Assembly: GCA_003222975.1 (NCBI GenBank)
Contig: QHXN01000067.1
Location: forward strand, 1 to 38,414
Direction: 5' to 3'
Length of the DNA: 38,414 nucleotides
Origin: Acidobacteriota bacterium
GTDB taxonomy: Bacteria > Acidobacteriota > Blastocatellia > Pyrinomonadales > Pyrinomonadaceae
Part shown: positions 26,628 to 33,204 of the stretch, piece by piece
Layout of the letters: every line of letters starts with the position of its first letter
Numbering within the stretch: position 1 is the stretch's first letter
Notes under the pieces: model-generated
Databases searched by the model: none
The model's input: the letters and a program-made list of their open reading frames with translations, nothing else
Told to the model about the DNA's origin: nothing
Translations under genes and position numbers: made by a program

Positions 26628-27422
26628 ATGAAACTCTTGCCCCCCTTTTGCCGCAAGGCTTTTCTCTTGACGCTCGTCACGTGCGCGTGCCTGGCGGCTT
26701 CCTGCTCGCGCGGGCAGGTGAAGCAGGAAGCCCCCGCCGACCAGGTGAACGTGCAGGAGCTTGTCGCGCAGGCCGACAAATACTACGCGTCGCGCGACTC
26801 AATCGAGAACGCGCGCGAAGCCGTCGCCGTGATGCGGCGCGCGCGCATGAGCGACTACAGCAACTACGAGGTCGCCTGGAAGCTCTCGTCTTACGACTAC
26901 TACCTGGGCGAGCACGAGTCGGACGAGAAGGCGAAGCTGGACGCCTTCCGCGAGGGCATCGCCGCGGGCGAGGCCGCCGTGAGGCTCGCTCCCGACAAGC
27001 CCGACGGTCACTTTTGGCTGGGCGCGAACCGCGGCGGGCGCGCGCAGGTGCAGGGGCCGCTCTACGCGCTCTCGGACGTGCCGGACATACGTCGCGAGAT
27101 GGAGACGGTCATCAAGCTGGACGAGGGCTACCAGGACGGGAGCGCCTACCTCGCGCTGGGGGAGATAGACCTCGACCTGCCGGAGCTGATGGGCGGCGAC
27201 CACAAGCGCGCGGTCGAGGAGTTGGAGAAGGGGTTGCGCTTCGGCGAAGACAACGCGATGCTGCGGCTGCGTCTCGCCGAGGCCTACTACGAGGTGAAGC
27301 GCAAGGAGGACGCGCGCGCGCAGGCGCAGGCCATCCTCAAGATGAAGCCCGACCCCGAATACATGCCTGAGTACAGGGAGGCCGCCGACGGCGCGCGGCA
27401 GCTACTGAAAAAGTTGGACTGA
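26628..27422 (+). CDS. TPR-containing lipoprotein (TatT-like)
   Basis: 264 residues from ATG 26628, which has AGAGAGG just upstream. The N-terminus is a lipoprotein signal (K-A-F-L-L-T-L-V-T-C-A-C-L-A-A-S-C; likely lipidated C26). The body is helical with TPR-like repeats: A-G-E-A-A-V-R-L-A-P-D-K-P-D-G-H-F-W-L-G-A-N, P-D-I-R-R-E-M-E-T-V-I-K-L-D-E-G-Y, and M-G-G-D-H-K-R-A-V-E-E-L-E-K-G-L. The W-L-G-A-N-x-G-G and L-x-G-G-D-x-x-x-A segments resemble the TatT-type TPR lipoproteins that pair with TRAP transporters, but no TRAP subunit is visible here. It probably sits in the periplasm, anchored to a membrane. In-frame GTG 26571 and ATG 26583 would add a non-signal-like extension and are less likely. 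Confidence 0.8.
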   Translation: MKLLPPFCRKAFLLTLVTCACLAASCSRGQVKQEAPADQVNVQELVAQADKYYASRDSIENAREAVAVMRRARMSDYSNYEVAWKLSSYDYYLGEHESDEKAKLDAFREGIAAGEAAVRLAPDKPDGHFWLGANRGGRAQVQGPLYALSDVPDIRREMETVIKLDEGYQDGSAYLALGEIDLDLPELMGGDHKRAVEELEKGLRFGEDNAMLRLRLAEAYYEVKRKEDARAQAQAILKMKPDPEYMPEYREAADGARQLLKKLD

Positions 27423-27439
27423 GATTTTTCGGAAGACTT

Positions 27440-27658
27440 ATGGACAGCCCTCTTTGTTCATGCGAGAAGTTCGAGCGGCTTGAGGGCGCGAGCGTCAACG
27501 CCTACGCCGCCACCTTCCTCGAAGACGCGGGGCGCGCAGACCCCGCCGGACGCAGTCTCTACCGCTGCCGCGTCTGCGGGCGCGAGTGGGAGAAGCGCGG
27601 GCCGGAAGTCAAAACGGGAAGCACGCGTCCCTCGCTGGTTAAAATCAGCAGGCAGTAG
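27440..27658 (+). CDS. small zinc-finger-like hypothetical protein
   Basis: A 72-residue protein with two cysteine pairs: C-S-C near the N-terminus (L-C-S-C-E-K-F) and C-R-V-C-G-R-E-W in the middle. That pattern is typical of a small zinc ribbon, with Y-R-C-R-V-C-G-R-E-W-E resembling the second knuckle. No DNA-binding or catalytic signature is recognisable. It follows the TPR lipoprotein by 17 bases and shares codon style with it, so it is probably co-transcribed. Its TAG stop is at the left edge of a hairpin. A small regulatory or chaperone role is possible but unsupported. Confidence 0.65.
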   Translation: MDSPLCSCEKFERLEGASVNAYAATFLEDAGRADPAGRSLYRCRVCGREWEKRGPEVKTGSTRPSLVKISRQ

Positions 27659-27716
27659 GCCGCAAAGCAGAAGACAGTCAGGACGAAACGTTTCGACTGC
27701 CTTCTGCTTTGCGGCC
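27658..27716. terminator. long-stem hairpin between convergent genes, possible bidirectional terminator
   Basis: GGCCGCAAAGCAGAAG then ACAGTC (27658-27679) pairs with GACTGC then CTTCTGCTTTGCGGCC (27695-27716), a stem of about 21 pairs with one mismatch. The loop contains the palindrome GAAACGTTTC. It overlaps the stop codon of the zinc-finger gene and lies 9 bases from the stop of the convergent receiver gene. The position suits bidirectional termination, although no U-tract follows. It may also belong to the class of word-built hairpins. Confidence 0.6.
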
Positions 27717-27725
27717 CACATGCTA

Positions 27726-28127
27726 TTACATCCGCAAACCTGACTGAAGGTAGTGGAAAGGGATGTGTTCGGCGTCGCGCCCCGCGGCGCGGAGCACTTC
27801 GAGCATGCGGCGCGCTCCCTCGTAGTTAAGCGAATGGATGACGATGAGCGCGTCGCGTTGGGAGGTCGGGTTGTCGGCGAGCCAGCGCGCGACGGCGTAG
27901 CCGGTGCGCTCGTCGTCGGGGCTGTCGTTGAAGTAGTGCTCCTCGGCCAAGTCGTGGTCGAGGAGTACGGCCACGTAGTCCCTCTCGGCGAGCCAGCGAA
28001 TGGCCGTCGGCACGTCGCAGGTCACGTCGAGCCTGCGGCCACCGAGCCGCTCGCGGAACCAGGCGCAGCGCGTCTCGTCGTCCTCGACGACGAGCACGCG
28101 CTCTTTCCTGTCCTCGCCTCTCTTCAT
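27726..28127 (-). CDS. receiver-like protein (cREC-type, unusual response-regulator fold)
   Basis: 133 residues from ATG 28127. It opens R-V-L-V-V-E-D-D-E-T-R (D16, D17 as in receiver domains), and the third strand reads V-A-V-L-L-D-H-D-L (D57-H58-D59). The usual Thr/Ser and Lys of response regulators are not clear; instead I-V-I-H-S-L-N (96-101) brings a second His near the presumed active site. The D-H-D plus I-H-S-x-N combination matches my recollection of a family described as cyclic-phosphate-processing receiver domains, which depart from phospho-relay receivers. No histidine kinase or output domain is attached. It is divergent from the exonuclease III gene. The assignment to that subfamily is moderate; the receiver-like fold is well supported. 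Confidence 0.72.
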   Translation of the reverse strand: MKRGEDRKERVLVVEDDETRCAWFRERLGGRRLDVTCDVPTAIRWLAERDYVAVLLDHDLAEEHYFNDSPDDERTGYAVARWLADNPTSQRDALIVIHSLNYEGARRMLEVLRAAGRDAEHIPFHYLQSGLRM

Positions 28128-28150
28128 AACCCCGCCCGATTCTCTGCGAT

Positions 28151-28178
28151 TTGTTTCCGCGGATGTCAAATTTATAAC
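28151..28178 (+). promoter_or_regulatory. candidate sigma-70-type promoter for the exonuclease III gene
   Basis: In the divergent spacer, TTGTTT (28151-28156) and TATAAC (28173-28178) are separated by 16 bases. The -10 matches TATAAT at five of six positions; the -35 matches only TTG. The spot is more AT-rich than its surroundings and lies about 43 bases before the gene. Confidence 0.35.
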
Positions 28179-28220
28179 ACGCCGCGCCGCGCCCTCTACA
28201 AATTCCCGCAGACCGGAGCT

Positions 28221-29009
28221 ATGATGAGGGCAACGGTGATCGTCGCGACCTGGAACGTGAACTCTGTGCTGGCGCGTCTGGACATTATCCTGCGCTGGCT
28301 CGCGGAGGCGCACCCCGACGTGCTCTGCCTTCAGGAGTTGAAGTGCACGGAGGAGCGCTTCCCTGCGGCGGAGTTCGCCGAAGCGGGCTACACTTCGGCG
28401 GTCAACGGGCAGTCGACCTACAACGGAGTCGCCATACTTTCGCGCCACCGCGTCGAGGATGTGCGGCGCGGGATGCCGACTGATGAGGAGGGCGCGCAGG
28501 CGCGTCTCGTCGCGGCGAGGGTGAAGGGCGTAGCGGTCGTCAACATCTACGTGCCGAACGGGCAGGCGGTCGGCACGGACAAGTACCGCTTCAAGCTCGA
28601 ATGGCTGAAGCGCCTGCGCGCGTTCCTCGACGGAGAGTTCTGGGCGGACGACGAGGTTCTGCTCTGCGGCGACTTCAACGTCGCGCCCGAAGACCGAGAC
28701 GTGCACGACCCGGAACTCTGGCGCGGCCACGTTCTCTTCAGCAAACGGGAGCGCGAGGCGATTGAGGAAGTCAGAGGGTGGGGCTTCGAGGACGCCTTCC
28801 GTCTGCACCACGCGGAGGGCGGGAACTTCTCCTGGTGGGACTACCGGCAGGGCGCTTTCCGGCGCAACGCGGGCCTGCGCATTGACCACGTCTGGGTCTC
28901 CGAGCCGCTCGCGCGTCGCTGCAAGCGCGCGTGGATTGACAAGGGGCCGCGCGGCTGGGAGCGGCCTTCGGATCACACGCCGGTCGTCGCGGAGTTCGCG
29001 AAGGCGTGA
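28221..29009 (+). CDS. xth: exodeoxyribonuclease III (XthA/ExoA-type AP endonuclease)
   Basis: 262 residues of an EEP-fold DNA-repair nuclease that cuts abasic sites and removes 3' blocks. Motifs in order: A-T-W-N-V-N-S (9-15), C-L-Q-E-L-K (metal-binding E39), Y-N-G-V-A-I-L-S, N-I-Y-V-P-N-G, C-G-D-F-N-V-A-P (catalytic Asp/Asn), F-S-W-W-D-Y-R and L-R-I-D-H-V-W-V, and the final S-D-H-T-P-V with the catalytic His. Two tandem ATGs (28221, 28224) are possible; GGAG at 28215-28218 spaces slightly better to the second. The gene is divergent from the receiver-like gene. Full length, no anomalies. Confidence 0.95.
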   Translation: MMRATVIVATWNVNSVLARLDIILRWLAEAHPDVLCLQELKCTEERFPAAEFAEAGYTSAVNGQSTYNGVAILSRHRVEDVRRGMPTDEEGAQARLVAARVKGVAVVNIYVPNGQAVGTDKYRFKLEWLKRLRAFLDGEFWADDEVLLCGDFNVAPEDRDVHDPELWRGHVLFSKREREAIEEVRGWGFEDAFRLHHAEGGNFSWWDYRQGAFRRNAGLRIDHVWVSEPLARRCKRAWIDKGPRGWERPSDHTPVVAEFAKA

Positions 29010-29050
29010 GCCGAAGTAGTAGCAGTCGAACACGGAGGGAGGGTTTCAAG

Positions 29051-29296
29051 GTGTACGGCGAGGGCAAGAGGATTTGGGGGAAACTCGGCGCACTTTTTCT
29101 GCCGTCGTTGATCGTCGTTCTTTTCGATCTCCTCAGCCTGCGTGTGGACGCGCCGACGGCGGGCGGGCTGTCGTTTCTGGCGGCGATCCTGACGGCCTAT
29201 TTTTTCTTCCCAAAGCTGCGCGTGCGCCCGCGCCGGCTCGTGCTGGCGCTCGCGCTCGCCGTCGGCGTCGCGGCGCTGATGGCGTTTCTGTTTTGA
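29051..29296 (+). CDS. small two-helix membrane protein
   Basis: 81 residues from GTG 29051, preceded by GGAGGGAGGG (29035-29044). Helix one spans about 14-32 (A-L-F-L-P-S-L-I-V-V-L-F-D-L-L), a short extracytoplasmic loop follows, then hydrophobic A-G-G-L-S-F-L-A-A-I-L-T-A-Y-F-F-F, a basic turn (R-V-R-P-R-R) and a last helix (L-V-L-A-L-A-L-A-V-G-V-A-A-L-M). The arginine-rich turn suggests a cytoplasmic loop. I do not recognise the family. It lies 19 bases before the SDR gene, so the two are probably co-transcribed. An alternative GTG at 29006 overlaps the exonuclease stop. Confidence 0.65.
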   Translation: MYGEGKRIWGKLGALFLPSLIVVLFDLLSLRVDAPTAGGLSFLAAILTAYFFFPKLRVRPRRLVLALALAVGVAALMAFLF

Positions 29297-29315
29297 CGTT
29301 CGAGAGGGAGGCCGG

Positions 29316-30353
29316 ATGAGGGAGAAGGATAAAGAGACGCTGGCGCTGGTGGCTGTTGGCGCGGGGGCGCTGCTCGCGGCGCGCGCGTTGTACAGGCGCT
29401 GGCGCGAGTACGACCTGCGGGGCAAGACCGTACTCGTCACGGGCGGCTCGCGCGGCCTGGGGCTAGTGCTCGCGCGCGAGTTCGCCGACGAGGGCGCGAA
29501 CGTCGCCATTTGCGCGCGCGATCCGGCGGAGCTTGAGCGCGCACGCAGAGACCTCACGGCGCGCGGCGCGCGAGTCTTCGCCTTCCCGTGCGACGTGACC
29601 GAGCGCGCGCAGGTCAAAGAACTCGTCGAGGTGGTCACGAAGCATTTCGGCGGCGTGGACGTGCTGGTCAACAACGCGGGCGTGATTCAGGTCGGCCCCG
29701 CCGAGGTGATGACGCTCGAAGACTTCGAGCAGGCGTTGGCCGTGCACTTCTGGGGGCCGCTCTACGCGACCCTGTGCGTGCTGCCGCAGATGCGCGAGCG
29801 CCGCGACGGGCGCATCATCAACGTCTCTTCCATCGGCGGAAAGATCGGCGTCCCGCACCTCGTCCCTTACAGCGCCAGCAAGTTCGCGCTCGCGGGCCTC
29901 TCCGAAGGGCTTCGGGCGGAGGTTGCGAAGGACAACATCCTTGTGACGACCGTCTTCCCCGGACTGATGCGAACGGGCAGCCCGCGAAACGCCACCTTCA
30001 AGGGCCGGCACCGAGCCGAGTACACCTGGTTCGCCATTAGCGACGCGCTGCCGGTGACTTCGATTCAGGCCGAGCGCGCCGCGCGCCAGATCGTCGCGGC
30101 CTGCAAGCGCGGGCAGGCGGAACTCGTCATCACGACGCAGGCCGTCATGGCCGTCAAGTTCCGCGCGCTCTTCCCTGAAGCGACCGCAGACATTCTCGCG
30201 CTCGCCAACCGCCTGCTCCCAGGCCCCGGCGGCATCGGTCGCAAGAAGGCGAAGGGTAAAGAGAGCGAGTCCGCGCTCGCGCCCTCGATCCTTACGATGT
30301 TGAGCGACTGGGCGGCGCAACGCAACAACGAGTTTCCCGAAGAGGCTCATTGA
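29316..30353 (+). CDS. membrane-anchored short-chain dehydrogenase/reductase
   Basis: 345 residues. An N-terminal hydrophobic stretch (T-L-A-L-V-A-V-G-A-G-A-L-L-A-A, about 8-22) precedes a classical SDR core: V-L-V-T-G-G-S-R-G-L-G (nucleotide loop, 42-49), D-V-L-V-N-N-A-G-V near 115-123, catalytic S171/S172, and Y-S-A-S-K (Y185, K189). The R in S-R-G-L-G hints at NADP preference. After the core, a C-terminal extension of about 85 residues (K-R-G-Q-A-E-L-V-I-T-T and so on) resembles the membrane-associated DHRS7-like/SDR196C-like group. It likely reduces a lipid or ketone substrate at the membrane. Substrate unknown. GAGAGGGAGG precedes the ATG. Confidence 0.9.
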   Translation: MREKDKETLALVAVGAGALLAARALYRRWREYDLRGKTVLVTGGSRGLGLVLAREFADEGANVAICARDPAELERARRDLTARGARVFAFPCDVTERAQVKELVEVVTKHFGGVDVLVNNAGVIQVGPAEVMTLEDFEQALAVHFWGPLYATLCVLPQMRERRDGRIINVSSIGGKIGVPHLVPYSASKFALAGLSEGLRAEVAKDNILVTTVFPGLMRTGSPRNATFKGRHRAEYTWFAISDALPVTSIQAERAARQIVAACKRGQAELVITTQAVMAVKFRALFPEATADILALANRLLPGPGGIGRKKAKGKESESALAPSILTMLSDWAAQRNNEFPEEAH

Positions 30354-30392
30354 AATTACGGTAACGAATGCTTCGGGCGGGACGAGACCTGC

Positions 30393-31007
30393 ATGATCAA
30401 CAAGCGCACGAAAGAGAAGATGGCGAAGTTCCTGCAAGAGAGGAACGAGCACCCGGAGCGCGCCGCCGAGATTGACGCCCGGATCAAAGGAGTCTTCGGC
30501 GAGACGCTGGCCGTCTTCGTCATGGACATGTCCGGCTTCTCGCGCCAGACCCTACGCCACGGCATCACGCACTTCCTCGCGCAGATTCACCGCATGCACG
30601 CAATCGCCACGCCCGTCGTCGAGTCGCACGGCGGCGAGGTCATCAAGTACGAGGCCGACAACGTCTTCGCCGTCCTCCCCGAAGTGGAGCAGGCCGTGGA
30701 CGCCGCAATCGAACTCGACCGGGGTCTTGAGCTGGCGAACACGATGTTGCCCGACGAGTACGACATGCACGGCGAGTTCGGCATCGGCTACGGCGAAATC
30801 CTCGTCGTCGAGAACGAGGACATCTACGGCTCGGAAGTGAACCTCGCCTCGAAGCTCGGCGAAGACCTCGCGCAGCGCGGCGAAATCCTGCTCACGGAGT
30901 CGGCCTTCGCGCGCGTTGACCAAAGCAGGCACGAGTACGAGCGCCTGTTGATGTCCGTCTCCGGCCTCGAACTCATCGTCCACAAGGTGAAGAAGGGGTC
31001 TCTCTGA
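30393..31007 (+). CDS. class III nucleotidyl cyclase-like protein (adenylate cyclase)
   Basis: A 204-residue, single cyclase catalytic domain with no obvious sensor or membrane part. Metal Asp: V-F-V-M-D-M-S-G-F-S (D45). The specificity lysine and second metal Asp are in G-G-E-V-I-K-Y-E-A-D-N (K85, D89), and the second specificity residue is in N-E-D-I-Y-G-S (D143). The Lys/Asp pair predicts ATP over GTP. The transition-state pair Asn/Arg reads V-N-L-A-S-K-L-G, with N150 kept but Lys (K154) in place of Arg, so activity may be weak. Class III cyclases act as homodimers making cAMP. The first 35 residues are charged and helical. It overlaps, or nearly touches, the next gene. Confidence 0.82.
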   Translation: MINKRTKEKMAKFLQERNEHPERAAEIDARIKGVFGETLAVFVMDMSGFSRQTLRHGITHFLAQIHRMHAIATPVVESHGGEVIKYEADNVFAVLPEVEQAVDAAIELDRGLELANTMLPDEYDMHGEFGIGYGEILVVENEDIYGSEVNLASKLGEDLAQRGEILLTESAFARVDQSRHEYERLLMSVSGLELIVHKVKKGSL

Positions 31008-31048
31008 AGACGCGCCCGACCCTCATCACCCCGAACGTCCTGCGGAGG

Positions 31049-31933
31049 ATGCCGCTGCCAATGCCGCGCGAGGGCGGCGACAAGGAGGAGCGCGGGCGCG
31101 TGCTGGTAGTCGGCGGCGGGCGCGAGACGCCGGGCGCTTGTCTGCTCGCCGGGACGGCGGCGCTGCGCGCGGGGGCGGGCAAATTGCAGGTCGCGACGGT
31201 CGCGTGCGTCGCGCCTCTCGTCGCCGCGCTCATCCCGGAAGCGCGCGTCTTCGCGCTCAAGGAGACGAAGGCGGGCAGGCTCGCCAAGTCCGCGTGCGCG
31301 GAGCTTGAAGAGCACCTGGACAAAACGCAGTGCGTGTGTGTCGGGCCGGGGATGATCGAGGACGAGTCGGTGGTCGCGTTCGTCGAGGGCACTCTGCGCC
31401 TGTGTCGCGACGTGGCCGTAGTGCTCGACGCGGGCGCAATCGCGTGCCTCGGCGGGGGCGGAAAGCTTCTGCACGCGCTCGGAGGCCGCGCCGTCGTCAC
31501 GCCGAACGTGGAGGAGTTGGCCGACATCTACGGCGAGGCGAAGGAGAAGATTTCCGCAGGCCCGCCCGAAGCGGCGCGGCGGGCGGCCTCGGACTTCCGC
31601 GCCGTGGTCGTGCTCAAGGGGCGCGAGACTTACGTCGCTTCCCCGTCGGGTGAGGTTTACGTCAACCGGGCGGGCACTGTCGGCCTCGCCACTTCCGGGT
31701 CGGGCGACGTGCTCGCGGGCCTGATCGCCGGACTCGTGGCGCGTGGCGCTGACCCGTTGCGCGCCGCCGCGTGGGGCGTCCACCTGCACGCGCTCGCGGG
31801 CGAGCACCTGGGTGAGCGAATGGGAACCATCGGATTCCTCGCGCGCGAACTCCTCGCGGAGATTCCGCCGCTCATGTCTGAGTTAAGCCGAGGTAAAAGG
31901 CGAGTGGGCGAACCACGCTGGAGCGCCGTTTGA
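31049..31933 (+). CDS. nnrD: ADP/ATP-dependent NAD(P)H-hydrate dehydratase (stand-alone NnrD)
   Basis: A 294-residue ribokinase-like enzyme that repairs hydrated NADH/NADPH. Motifs: G-R-V-L-V-V-G-G-G, A-G-A-G-K-L-Q-V-A, V-C-V-G-P-G-M, V-L-D-A-G-A, V-V-L-K-G-R-E-T, and S-G-S-G-D-V-L-A-G with the catalytic Asp (D220). The T-P-H-x-G-E segment of the family reads T-P-N-V-E-E here. The epimerase half (NnrE) of the bifunctional form is absent. Family homology seems to extend upstream of the ATG: the same frame encodes T-L-I-T-P-N-V-L-R-R before it. The only in-frame start-like codon is CTG 31004, overlapping the cyclase stop, so a non-canonical start is possible. GGAGG touches ATG 31049, too close to serve it well. 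Confidence 0.88.
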   Translation: MPLPMPREGGDKEERGRVLVVGGGRETPGACLLAGTAALRAGAGKLQVATVACVAPLVAALIPEARVFALKETKAGRLAKSACAELEEHLDKTQCVCVGPGMIEDESVVAFVEGTLRLCRDVAVVLDAGAIACLGGGGKLLHALGGRAVVTPNVEELADIYGEAKEKISAGPPEAARRAASDFRAVVVLKGRETYVASPSGEVYVNRAGTVGLATSGSGDVLAGLIAGLVARGADPLRAAAWGVHLHALAGEHLGERMGTIGFLARELLAEIPPLMSELSRGKRRVGEPRWSAV

Positions 31934-31947
31934 TTTAAAGTGGGCGC

Positions 31948-33126
31948 ATGGCCGAACCGAATTTAGATCAGTTCATCACGGCGCTCGAAGAGGGCATCGC
32001 CGGGGGCCGCTTCGTCAAGCTCACGCTCGCCAAGCCTCGCGGCAAGGACGCTGACTTGAAGAACCTGTACGTCCGCCCCGTCGCGCTCAAGAAGGGCGCG
32101 CGCCTCTCGTTCCTCTACAGGCATAAGACGAGAGACGTGGTAAAGAACCACACGGTCGAAGAGGGCGTCCGCCTGATACGAGAACTCCTCGGCGCGGAAT
32201 TCCTGAGCGGCCACCTGTTCATGACCGTTCAAGACCTGCGACTCGAATTCAAACGCAGGGGCGAATCGCACCTCGTCAAGCGCGCGCCGACGTTCACCGA
32301 GCCGCAGCCCGCGGAGCACGACCGGCGGAAGCGCCGTTCGATTCAAACCGCCGGCAACGTCTATCTACAGGCCCTCGGCGTGACGGACGAGCGCGGCGAG
32401 GTGCGCCCGGCGATGGGCGACAAGCTCCGGCAGATAAACCGATTCGTCGAAACGGTCGGCGGCCTGTTCGCCGCGTCGCCGCTCGCCGGGCGCGAAGAGA
32501 TTTCCGTCGTTGACATGGGATCGGGCAAGGGCTACCTGACGTTCGCCGTCTATGACTACTTCAACAACGCGCTCGGCGTCCGCGCCACGGTCGAGGGCGT
32601 CGAGGCCCGGCCCGAACTGGTCGAACTCTGCAACGAGACGGCACGCCGCGCGGGCTTCGACCGCCTGAGCTTTCAGACGGGCTACATCGAAGACTTCGGA
32701 CTGTCCGCCACAGACATCCTCATCGCGCTGCACGCCTGCGACACCGCGACCGACGACGCGCTCTTCAAGGGCGTCAGCGCCGGAGCCTCAATCATCATCA
32801 CCGCGCCCTGCTGCCACAAGGAGCTGAGGCCGCAGATGAGGCCGCCCGAACCTCTGCGCGGAGTCCTGCGCCACGGCATCCTGCTCGAACGCGAGGCCGA
32901 GTCGGTGACCGACTCGCTGCGCGCCCTGCTGCTCGAACAGGCCGGTTATAAGGTCAAGGTCTTCGAGTTCGTCTCGACCGAGCACACGCGCAAGAACACT
33001 CTGATCGCGGCGGTCAGGCTGGAAGGAACGTCTGACAGGGAAGAGGCGCTCGGCGAGTATCGCGCCCTCAAAGAGTTCTACGGCATCCGCGAGCAGCGCC
33101 TCGAAAAGCTTCTCTGCCCGTTTTAA
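31948..33126 (+). CDS. class I SAM-dependent methyltransferase (Methyltransf_32 / METTL25-like)
   Basis: 392 residues. The SAM-binding strand-loop is V-V-D-M-G-S-G-K-G-Y-L-T-F (G191-S-G-K-G195), followed by G-V-E-A-R-P-E-L-V and the conserved I-A-L-H-A-C-D-T-A-T-D. The motif T-A-P-C-C-H-K-E-L is the mark of the family shared with METTL25/RRNAD1 and the glutathione S-transferase C-terminal-domain-like methyltransferases. The N-terminal 170 residues (K-L-T-L-A-K-P-R-G-K, Y-R-H-K-T-R-D) are positively charged and suggest an RNA-binding segment. Target unknown; RNA is a fair guess. It follows nnrD by 14 bases on the same strand and converges with preA. Confidence 0.88.
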   Translation: MAEPNLDQFITALEEGIAGGRFVKLTLAKPRGKDADLKNLYVRPVALKKGARLSFLYRHKTRDVVKNHTVEEGVRLIRELLGAEFLSGHLFMTVQDLRLEFKRRGESHLVKRAPTFTEPQPAEHDRRKRRSIQTAGNVYLQALGVTDERGEVRPAMGDKLRQINRFVETVGGLFAASPLAGREEISVVDMGSGKGYLTFAVYDYFNNALGVRATVEGVEARPELVELCNETARRAGFDRLSFQTGYIEDFGLSATDILIALHACDTATDDALFKGVSAGASIIITAPCCHKELRPQMRPPEPLRGVLRHGILLEREAESVTDSLRALLLEQAGYKVKVFEFVSTEHTRKNTLIAAVRLEGTSDREEALGEYRALKEFYGIREQRLEKLLCPF

Positions 33127-33128
33127 TT

Positions 33129-33198
33129 CAGGGCATAGCTCCCGCCCTGGCCTGCGCCCTGCGCCTTTCCCCTTTCACCAACCGAGCACCCTGAAAGG
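33129..33198. terminator. weak hairpins between convergent methyltransferase and preA genes
   Basis: Two small stems lie in the convergent gap: CAGGGC/GCCCTG (33129-33134 with 33144-33149) and CCTTTCA/TGAAAGG (33171-33177 with 33192-33198). Neither has a U-tract. The position makes bidirectional termination plausible, but the structures are short. Confidence 0.3.
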
Positions 33199-33204
33199 CA
33201 GCGG

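Noticed and set aside
28128..29033. Extension of the receiver-like protein upstream, giving 435 residues
   Set aside because: The extension runs antisense through the exonuclease III gene, while ATG 28127 begins just before the first receiver strand.
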